A stretch of DNA of 5,516 nucleotides, from positions 1-5,516 of the forward strand of contig CAIVGD010000124.1 of assembly GCA_903905395.1 (NCBI GenBank), in the 5' to 3' direction. Below are positions 1 through 5,516 of the stretch, one piece after another; positions within the stretch are counted from its first letter, which is position 1, and the number at the start of each line of letters is the position of its first letter. The notes below the pieces were generated by a model. The model was not told the DNA's origin. It saw only the letters and a list, made by a program, of their open reading frames with translations, and ran no database searches. The translations under genes and the position numbers were made by a program. Source of the DNA: an uncultured Verrucomicrobiota bacterium. Its GTDB lineage: Bacteria > Verrucomicrobiota > Verrucomicrobiia > Methylacidiphilales > Verrucolacustridaceae.

Positions 1-3000
1 GGCCAAAGACGGCGACCACTGCCTGCCAGCCCATCGTTGTGGCCAAGTCCACCTGATCGGGGAGGGCTTTCTCTCCGTTGCCGGCATTGCCGACATTGAT
101 CACCGTGTAAAGATCCACGTACCCCTGCCAAGCGTTGGCTTGGAGATCGAGAAAATCAGCGCGGAAATAGAGTTTGCCGTCCCCGCCAGCGGCAGGATCG
201 CCGCCATCCCGGAAGGAGAAAGCAACCAGATCGCGGGAGGAGTCATAGCCATCGTAGCTTCGATAGATGTCGCTGACGTTTCCGCCGTTATCGTACTCAT
301 CGAGAGCCAGCAGATCGTCCGGTTTCCAATCGAGGAAGGTGCCGATGCGAATCGTCCCTTCGCCTATGACCGGGGCCACGGTTTCATTGAATTGCGGATT
401 CGTGCCGGCGAGATATTCTTGGAGATTGGTTTGCCCGTCTCCATCCGGATCACCGCTCGCCCCGTTCACCGGATTGCCCGCCCCACCGGTTCGATAGGAG
501 AGGGTGCCGTTGTCTAACGGATCGAGTCCGTTATTAACTTCCCAGCCGTCGGGCAGGCCGTCTCCATCGGTGTCGAACTTAAGCGGGTCGGTTTCCGTCC
601 ACATTTCACCTGCGTCGTGCACCCGGTTTTTGTTGGTATCTCCGTCGATATAGCCGTTGCCGTTTTTATCCTCTCCGTAGCCATCCGTCAGTCCGTCGGC
701 ATCGGAATCGGCATTCGTGGGGCTGGTTTCAGTCCAAGTTTCCCAAGAATCGATTTTGTTGTTGGGCCAATCACCCACGTTGGGTCTGGCGGTGAGGTAT
801 TGGGCAATCGTCGCGTTCAGTGGCAGGGATTTGCCGTCCCCATCGACCCAACCGTTGTGGTTGGCGTCTTCCACTCCGTCGAGAATTCCGTCTCCATCGG
901 TGTCTGGATTGGTCGGATCGGTGACCGAGCCGGCGGCTTGGCGGGAGCGATCATCGCCGAGGCTGAGGGATCCAACCCCCGGAACCGTGCCAGCATTTTC
1001 CACTACCGCATAGAGGGGAGGATCCATATCGCCGATGAAGTTCGGATAGCCGTCGCCGTTGGTATCGGCGGTAGTGTCGGTGGGAGGGTTCGACGCGGTG
1101 CGCCAACCGAGCTCCAATCCGTCGGGCAAGCCGTCCCCATCTGAGTCTGGGCAGGTGGGGAGTGAGTTTCCGAAAGCGTAATGGGCGTGGACATCGCCAT
1201 TGGTCCAGCCATCCGAGGTAGTGGTCGGCAAGGCTTTTGCGGTCGCTTCGTCCGTATCGGTCAGACCGTCATTATCGCTATCCGCATCCGTGACGCCGGA
1301 CGGCTCCCGCAGGATCACCCGAGCCGTGCGCGAGGCGGAGGAGGAATCGGTACCATTAGATCCGGTGGCGGTAAGTTGGTAGGTGCCTGCGGAGGTGATC
1401 ATCCATGGGATATCCCAGACTTTCGAAGTGGTGTTGAGCGTGACGGTGATTCCGTCCCAAGTCCCGTTTTCGTTGGTGTCAACCAAGGAGGGTTGTTCGT
1501 TCGCGTCCCAAACCCCGTTTTCATTCAGATCGGTGTAGATTTCCCCAGTATCGTGGATGCCGTTGCTGTTGGCATCTATGTAAGGCTCCTGTCCGTCAAA
1601 CTTCCCGTTGAAATTCGTGTCGATGTAAACCTCGTTGAGGACGGTGATCGCTGGATTGCCGACCAGGCTGACACTGGTGACGGAGGTGCTCGTCTGGACT
1701 TGCACGGCAAAGCGGAGGCTGTCGGCACCCGGACCGTCCGGCAGGGTGATCTCATAGGTTTTGCCGTCAGAATCCCGTTCGGGTGGGGATGTGATGGCGA
1801 TGAAGGGTTTCGAAGTGGGGTAGGCTTTGACGAAGCGGATTTCTTCCAGAGTCACGCCGGTAACTGGATCGGCATAGGTCACACGAAGACGATGGAGGAA
1901 GTTGGGTTGATCGTTGTAGAGGTTGGGGAGGTTGATGCCGAGTTCCCGGAAATCACCATTCGCCCCGACGTGAGACCAGCTCATCGAGGTGTTGTTTGTC
2001 GTCAGACTTTGGTCGACGGCTCCGCGGTCGGTGCCGGATTCGGTACTGGCGATGCTGAAGGTCATCCGACTGAGAATCTCGGATTGGGTCAGGTTATCGG
2101 CGATGGGATAGGAAAGATAAACTTTCATAGTGTAGTTATCGCCGACGGTATCGCCGTCCCGTTGGGGCCAGGCGATATTCATGCGCATCAACGGCCCACG
2201 GGTGTCCACGGGGCGGAGCAGTTCTGTGTAGTGACCTGCCGTGGAGTCGAGAGTGAAGTTGTGGGAGGAGGATGCCTCGAGGAAGCGGATATGGATTGTG
2301 CCCATGCCGTCGGAGGGGATGTTTTTGTAGCGGAACCTAAATTCGCGGGGCAGGGAATCACCGACAAAAACGCTGGGAGCTACTTCTCCGACGAGAACCC
2401 AAGCTCCCGCAGTGATGGATGCATCGTAGATGCCATTGCCATTGAGGTCGGTGAAGGTTTCTCCGGCATCGTACTGCCCGTTGCCGTTGGCATCGACGAA
2501 GGGATCTCCGCCGGCCCCGTTTCCATTGGGAGCTTTGGTGAGGGCATCGTCATTGCTGGAATCGCTGTCGTCGATGTGAGCCCAGACTTCGGTGACGGTG
2601 GAGTCGGCTCGGATGACGACTTCATAACTGGAACCGCCGACCGTGGTGTTGGTGCCACCCACAGGAACCTGAGGATAGGGCATGGAACCCCCGGGCGTCT
2701 GGGCATCATAGTAGAAGGTTTGGAAGAAAGTCTGGTAAAGAGGGGATTGGTTGTCCCGCTTGAGGAAGGCCCGAGCCCGCACGATGTGGAATCCTTCCTG
2801 CAATCCGGTGGTGAGGGAGTTGTAGTCGTTGTGCAGGTGATATTGGACATTCGTCGGTTGGAAATTGGTGATACTGAAAGTGGTGAGCATCGTCTTTTTG
2901 TAGGCCACCGAAACGGCGTCACTGGGCCACCAAAAAGAGGCGCCGGTTTTATAAGCACCGATCTTGTAGGCGAACGGGATACCGGCGGCAGGTTTGGAGA

Positions 3001-5516
3001 TGGAAGCAGAGCCCCACCAGTCGTTTCCGCTGTCGTTGTGGCGCCAGTTCAGTTCGGTGACCTGGGTGGTGCCGCGACCAATGCCACCGGCGCCTTCGGG
3101 GTAAGTTCCATCGGTGGTGTAATAAACGAACATTTTGAAACCGCCTCCGACCGAGTTGCTCTTGGCCCAGATGACGATGTCGCTTGTGCCTTCGACAAAT
3201 TGCAATCCTCCGACACCAGTGGTGCCGGCCGTTCCGCCCACAGCGTTTGCCGGGTCATGATAAATCCATGAGGCGACATTGCCGCCTGCCGTGCCGTAGT
3301 CGTTGGCTGAGGTCGGACCGTTGTTGATCGTGAACGTGCCGCCGATCGTCTTCACATAAGTCTCAGCACCAGGCGAACCGGTCTGGCAATGGGTGGTGTC
3401 CACTGCCGCAAATTTCTCAGGATGTTGTCGGTCGCGGAAGGTGGGTTGTTCGTAGCCTAGGAAGGTATCGGTGCGGACGGCGGGCGGGTTATCGCGCTTC
3501 GCGGGGTCGGTGATGCCGGAGGGGACGGTACCGTTGAGATCCACTCCGCCGTCGAGTTTGAGGAGGATATTTTCGGCCGAACCGTCGGCCCGAGCGACAA
3601 GGGTGAGGGGGGATCCGCCGTTCACCACTGGTACTTTCGTGCGGTAGGTGAAGGCCACCATATCGTTAGTGGAGTCGAATCCGCGGTTGGTCAGGCCGGC
3701 AGGATTGAAAGTGGAATCACCATCCGGGCCGTCTTTGCGGGTGACATAGATTTTGGGCGCCTCAACACCGTTTTGGTAGAGGGTGATGGCGGAGTCCGGC
3801 CAGAGGGTGGAAAGTTCCGGCGTGCGGTAGCCGAAGATGTAGTAGCCCCCAGCGGGTACGACCACGCCGCTCAGTTCGTTCCCGTATTTGTAAAATCCCA
3901 CCTGATAGGAACCATTGGGACCGGTGGCGTACTGGTAGAGGTAGGCGTTGGTGGGGAAGCTGGAGGTGAAGGTGCGGGCCACTCCCGAGGCTGTGTTGTC
4001 GTTAAGCATGACCACCATGGTGACGTCATCGGACGCCGAGCGGGTGGCGGTGCTACCATCGGGATTGCGGTTGTCCCGACGTTCGTAGGCGAGGAAATCG
4101 GCGTCGCCCCAAAGACCACTTTGGTATCCGCGGGCAAAGTCCCCATTAATTTTGGCAAGGTTGGGGATGCGTGGATCGCTCCACTGCCCCAAGTAAGCGG
4201 TGTTGGCGTTCCGTGGGAAGGCACCGCCGGAATCGCCGAGGACTTGAGAGTGGGTGTTGCCGTCGGAATAAACGAGGCCGAGCCCTTCCCGGGTGTAGTA
4301 CATGGCGTGCTGGAGTTGGCGTTGGGCGGCGTAGTCGTTGTCGTGGCTGGTGGCGTGCATGACGCCGAGAGAGGCGGCGAACCCGCCTCCGCCAGAGCTG
4401 TCGAGGCCAGCCAGCGTGGCACTGGGATTACCGAGGACGCCGTTCAACTTGGATCGGAGATCATTATCCACGAGCCGCATCCCCGCGTCCCAGTAGCCAC
4501 CGTAGGCGGGAGGAGAGCCGAGGTGTTCGCCAAAAACCATGGCGTCGTCGCGGCCTTTTTCCGTGTCAAAAACAGAATCGCGGTGATTCGCGTCGCTGAA
4601 TCCACGTGTGAGATTGAACTGGCGCTGGATTCCGCCCAGGTAACCGGCATCGCTCGAGTCCTTGTCTGCGCCGCTCTGCATTCCGAAAAAGTAGTCGGGC
4701 ACGTGTTTGACGGCGTCGAGGCGAAGACCATCCGCCTTCGTCCGATCCATCATCCAGCGCACGTTGCGAATGAGGAAGGCGCCGACATCTTCTTTATAAA
4801 AATTCAGGTTGGCGGCGATGGTGTTTGTGGTGATGCCGTTGGTGGGGCCGAAGCCCACGTAGGTTCCATTGGGCAGGTAGGCGTAGTACTCGGGATTATT
4901 GGGTTGCCGGACAAAGGAATATTTTTGGGAGGTGCTACCTTCGGTCTTTCCGAAATTCGCGTTGGGAGTTTCCTGAGCGATATCGACGAGGTCGGCCAGC
5001 CCGAGGTTTTGCACCTGCCAGGCGGAACTCCAATCGCGGGTATTGTCCCACTTCCGATAGAAGCCGTCTTCGGTGACCCTTAGATGGAAATCCTCAGGAA
5101 CCATTCCTGGATAGACGTTGATGGAGGTCTTTTCATCGTAGCCGGGAATATCAAAGGCGCGGTGATTCATAATGTTATCGAAATAGATGCGGATGCCGAA
5201 GCGGTGGGCGACTTCGACCATTTTGAGGAGTTCCACTTCCGTGCCGTAGCGGGTGCTGACGGAACTACGTTGGTCTTTGGAGCCGAGGTCGAAACCGTCG
5301 AAGCAGTCGTAGCCGACGGAGAGACCTCCGCTTCCTTTCGTGGGGGGAGGAAGCCAGAGAGAGGTGTAGCCGGCCTCGGCGAGTTCCGGCATTTTCGCGG
5401 CGAGATCTTTCCAGCTGGTGTTAAAGAGTTGGAGCATGGCTTCGGCATGAATCGAAGCGGGCTGGAACGGAAGGGACAATGTTCCGGCGAGGAGCAAAAA
5501 TCGAAGAATATTTAGA
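1..5516 (-). CDS. Secreted multidomain GH13 alpha-amylase-type glycoside hydrolase with calcium-binding repeats (partial at both ends)
   Basis: Probably cleaves alpha-1,4-glucosidic bonds in starch, glycogen or related alpha-glucans outside the cytoplasm, by the retaining GH13 mechanism. One minus-strand frame (codons 5515-5513 to 4-2) is open for 1838 codons. Visible parts: signal peptide end (residues 1-26), GH13 barrel (27 to about 478) with DNIMNH 113-118, GLRLDAVKH 263-271, VFGEHL around E330 and SHD 390-392, amylase C domain (to about 575), accessory beta modules, two nested acidic repeat blocks, a thrombospondin-3-like repeat tract (1410-1707) and an unfinished C-terminal domain. Ordinary amylases have about 450-700 residues, so this one is unusually large. 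Only three cysteines occur (71, 710, 1455), which fits stabilisation by calcium rather than disulfides. The start codon lies upstream of the window: the first in-frame ATG (5437-5435) falls after the signal peptide. The exact substrate is not decidable here; pullulanase or glucanotransferase activity is possible. Confidence 0.95.
2..394 (-). other. C-terminal beta-rich domain, residues 1708-1838, truncated by the window edge
   Basis: After QFNETVAPVIG, the domain runs GTIRIGTFLDWKPDDLLALD, EYDNGGNVSDIYRSYDGYD, SSRDLVAFSFRDGGD, a Gly/Ala turn, GKLYFRADFLDLQANAWQ, GYVDLYTVINVGNAGNGEK, then ALPDQVDLATTMGWQAVVAV. The alternating strands and the DLVAFSFRDGG ... KLYFRADFLDL ... YVDLYTVIN order recall the start of glucodextranase-C-type (SLH-like/DOMON-like) sugar or surface modules seen at the tail of amylases, but I recall this only loosely. 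The rest of the domain and any anchoring signal are outside the window. Confidence 0.45.
395..1288 (-). repeat. Thrombospondin-type-3-like calcium-binding repeat tract, residues 1410-1707
   Basis: Acidic motifs occur at DADSDNDGLTD (1410), DSDGDGLPDG (1457), DTNGDGYPN (1484), DTDGDGILDG (1538) with DANHNGWVDGDG after it, DSDADGLTDG (1603) with DKNGNGYIDGD, DTDGDGLPDG (1648) and DPDGDGQTNLQEYLAGTNP (1689). Such repeats bind calcium along a wire-like stalk in thrombospondins and many bacterial surface proteins. The last unit, DPDGDGxxNxxEYLAGTNP, is a style I associate with Verrucomicrobiota and other PVC secreted proteins, often close to the C-terminal part. The motifs are separated by less regular linkers. 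One cysteine (C1455) lies beside the second motif. The tract probably forms a stiff stalk that holds the catalytic part away from the cell or attached material. Confidence 0.85.
1289..1804 (-). other. Ig-like beta-sandwich with nested acidic loop block, residues 1238-1409
   Basis: Opens with FIAITSPPERDSDG, the usual entry of bacterial Ig-like modules, then TYEITLPDGPG, LRFAVQVQTSTSVTSVSLVG and NPAITVLNE. After the acidic block (1297-1355) the fold resumes with ITVTLNTTSKVWDIPW and closes with ITSAGTYQLTATGSNGTDS ... ARVILREPS. The SAGTYQLTATGSNGT strand-turn is characteristic of Ig/PKD-like domains. Likely role: rigid spacer. Domain type is inferred from the strand pattern; which Ig-like family it is cannot be stated. 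Confidence 0.6.
1451..1627 (-). repeat. Calcium-loop repeat block 2 (four DxNxNGxxD units), residues 1297-1355
   Basis: Four acidic units in a row: DTNFNGKFDGQE, DANSNGIHDTGE, DLNENGVWDANE and DTNENGTWDG, joined by short PYI, IYT and QPSLV strands. Each gives the D-x-N-x-N-G-x-x-D ligand pattern. The last two units are close copies in DNA as well: 1505-1525 and 1454-1474 differ at only 3 of 21 positions, 51 bp (17 codons) apart. Calcium binding is inferred. The block interrupts the Ig-like domain between NPAITVLNE and ITVTLNTT. Confidence 0.8.
1805..2203 (-). other. Beta-rich segment between the two nested-repeat domains, residues 1105-1237
   Basis: No family recognised. Contains MRMNIAWPQRDGD, YTMKVYLSYPIADNLTQSEI, MTFSIASTESGTD, SWSHVGANGDFRELGINLPN, FLHRLRVTYADPVTG and LEEIRFVKAYPTSKP. 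The strand pattern (MKVYLSYPI, RLRVTYAD, IRFVKAY) is consistent with another immunoglobulin-like or FN3-like sandwich. No catalytic or metal motif is evident. It most likely acts as a spacer within the secreted protein. Confidence 0.4.
2204..2704 (-). other. Beta-sandwich domain with nested acidic loop block, residues 938-1104
   Basis: Starts after a Pro/Gly linker (PGGSMPYPQVPVGGTN). The first strands YEVVIRADS and VTEVWAHIDDSDSS are followed by an acidic Gly/Asn-rich insertion (1004-1032, given separately), after which the fold resumes with AWVLVGEVAPSVFVGD, REFRFRYKNIPSDGMG and TIHIRFLEASS. The run of alternating hydrophobic strands on either side of the insert suggests one sandwich interrupted by a loop. 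This is a fold-level guess with no family name; it probably spaces or orients the catalytic head. Confidence 0.45.
2420..2506 (-). repeat. Calcium-loop repeat block 1 (DxNxNGxYDA x2), residues 1004-1032
   Basis: Two tandem units, DPFVDANGNGQYDAGE and TFTDLNGNGIYDA, share the pattern D-x-N-x-N-G-x-Y-D-A. The spacing of Asp/Asn side chains matches EF-hand/dockerin-like and thrombospondin-3-like calcium loops. On DNA the units are visible as repeated gccgtt/gccatt and Asp-codon complements. Calcium binding is inferred from the ligand spacing. The block sits between two strands of the surrounding sandwich. Confidence 0.75.
2705..3205 (-). other. Accessory module 2, residues 771-937, candidate alpha-glucan-binding beta-sandwich
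   Basis: Begins with DIVIWAKSNSVGGGFKMFVY, a likely sandwich strand pair, then YYTTDGTYPEGAGG (798-811), a tryptophan-containing strand ELNWRH, exposed-looking Trp pairs DWWG (833-834) and FWWPS (862-863), FAYKIGAYK, and a second half TFSITNFQPT ... LQEGFHIVRARAFL (905-918) ... FFQTFYYD. The YTTDG-x-PEG turn resembles FN3/chitobiase-like folds in secreted hydrolases, and paired Trp residues are common in sugar-binding surfaces. Sugar binding is inferred only. The second half may be a separate small domain. Confidence 0.5.
3206..3790 (-). other. Accessory module 1, residues 576-770, function unknown
   Basis: A Gly/Asp/Thr-rich beta region linking the C domain to the next module. It contains KIYVTRKDGPDGD, a strand pair MVAFTYRTKVPVV and LTLVARADG, ILLKLDGGVDLNG, then GYEQPTF (687-693), PEKFAA (699-704) and GAETY (716-720), ending in a low-complexity VGGTAGTTGVGG hinge (from 759). 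I recall GYEQ/PEKFAA/GAETY-like strings from other large bacterial amylases, but this is memory and not a search result. Carries one of the three cysteines (C710). It may be a carbohydrate-binding or spacer module; no binding residues can be named. Confidence 0.5.
3791..4081 (-). other. Amylase C domain, about residues 479-575
   Basis: Immediately after the barrel comes a beta-rich stretch including DDVTMVVMLNDN, a run of aromatic strands (AYLYQYATG, YQVGFYKYG) and VVVPAGGYYIFGYRTPEL. A strand reporting the valine-rich core and a late PAGGYYIFG turn are the usual look of the Greek-key C domain found behind GH13 barrels. Its role is normally structural, shielding the barrel, sometimes with a sugar-binding surface. 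The assignment rests on position and strand pattern; the right and left limits are estimates. Confidence 0.65.
4082..5437 (-). other. GH13 catalytic (beta/alpha)8 domain, residues 27-478
   Basis: This is the catalytic part. The barrel opens with MLQLFNTSWKDLAAKMPEL and WLPPP (54-58), then GYDCFDGFDLGS (from 68), the usual GYD substrate-site segment. Conserved region I is DNIMNH (113-118). LADL (173-176) may be the region V equivalent. Region II is GLRLDAVKH (263-271), with R265 and the predicted nucleophile D267. Region III is VFGEHL, with E330 as predicted acid/base. Region IV is ATSHD, with H391 and D392 as predicted transition-state residues. HAMYYTREGLGLVYSDG (403-419) follows the last catalytic residue. 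All three catalytic acids are present, so the enzyme should be active. Region IV has Ser where most GH13 enzymes have Asn. I cannot assign a GH13 subfamily by eye. The boundary with the C domain is approximate. Confidence 0.93.
5438..5515 (-). other. Signal peptide (N-terminal end missing)
   Basis: Residues 1-26 read LNILRFLLLAGTLSLPFQ followed by PASIHAEA. An arginine precedes a hydrophobic core (FLLLAGTLSL), and AEA just before the mature MLQLFNTSW matches the A-x-A rule for signal peptidase I. The mature start resembles the first strand of many bacterial amylases. The initiating Met and part of the basic n-region must lie a few codons beyond 5516. No lipobox cysteine is seen, so a lipoprotein is unlikely. 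The signal implies Sec export to the periplasm, cell surface or medium. Confidence 0.85.

Noticed and set aside
140..1144. Plus-strand open frames opposite the repeat tract (140-517 and 617-1144)
   Set aside because: Both are the codon-aligned complement of the acidic repeats; repeated Val/Gly/Ile strings arise from the complement of GAT/GAC/GGA-type codons.
395..1288. Could the regularly spaced short DNA repeats be a CRISPR array or a non-coding repeat?
   Set aside because: Repeats are degenerate, irregularly spaced, all in frame, and translate to calcium-binding motifs; no constant repeat/spacer structure.
2380..2958. Minus-strand open frame of 192 codons in another register, rich in Pro/Ser/Thr
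   Set aside because: Overlaps the main frame, starts and ends inside it, and gives a low-complexity Pro/Ser/Thr-rich translation. The other short minus-strand frames (1003-1212, 3049-3279, 3871-4422, 4444-4731, 5167-5448) are rejected for the same reason.
1181..3271. Plus-strand open frame of 696 codons
   Set aside because: It is codon-aligned with the minus-strand amylase gene and is open only because that gene rarely uses TTA, CTA and TCA. Its translation is Gly/Val/Ile/Asp-rich with no recognisable domain, while the minus frame gives clear GH13 and repeat motifs.
3773..5083. Plus-strand open frame of 436 codons
   Set aside because: Same antisense register over the GH13 catalytic domain, where the minus frame encodes all conserved catalytic regions; no plausible protein family in this translation.
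5435..5437. ATG as a possible translation start
   Set aside because: It is the first in-frame ATG in the window, but an in-frame hydrophobic signal peptide with an A-x-A site lies directly before it and the frame stays open to the edge, so the true start is upstream.
5084..5515. Plus-strand open frame of 143 codons at the right edge
   Set aside because: Lies opposite the signal peptide and conserved region I of the amylase in the same aligned register; a shadow.

Overview
The window lies entirely inside one very large protein-coding gene on the minus strand. The reading frame is open from the right edge (codon at 5515-5513) to the left edge (codon at 4-2), 1838 codons with no stop or frameshift in my full hand translation. 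Both ends run off the window: the start codon lies just beyond 5516, and the C-terminus and stop lie to the left of position 1. Residue numbers below count from the first complete codon in the window (5515-5513 = residue 1).

Layout in protein order, from right to left on the plus strand: the end of a Sec signal peptide; a glycoside hydrolase family 13 (alpha-amylase type) catalytic barrel with recognisable conserved regions; a beta-rich amylase C domain; two accessory beta-rich modules; a beta-sandwich carrying a nested block of acidic DxNxNG loops; a linker/beta domain; an Ig-like domain carrying a second nested block of such loops; a long tract of thrombospondin-type-3-like calcium-binding repeats ending in a DPDGDG...EYLAGTNP unit; and the start of a C-terminal beta-rich domain that continues past the window.

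The protein is best read as a secreted or surface-displayed starch/alpha-glucan hydrolase whose modules are stiffened by bound calcium. The DxDGDGxxDGxE and DPDGDGxxNxxEYxxGTNP repeat style, the multi-domain size and the moderately high G+C are typical of Verrucomicrobiota and related PVC bacteria. That taxonomic guess is an inference, not something the sequence proves.

No RNA gene, mobile element, CRISPR array, promoter or terminator is visible, and no intergenic space exists in the window. I see no multi-gene system. The most distinctive point is the repeated insertion of calcium-loop repeats inside beta-sandwich domains of one amylase.
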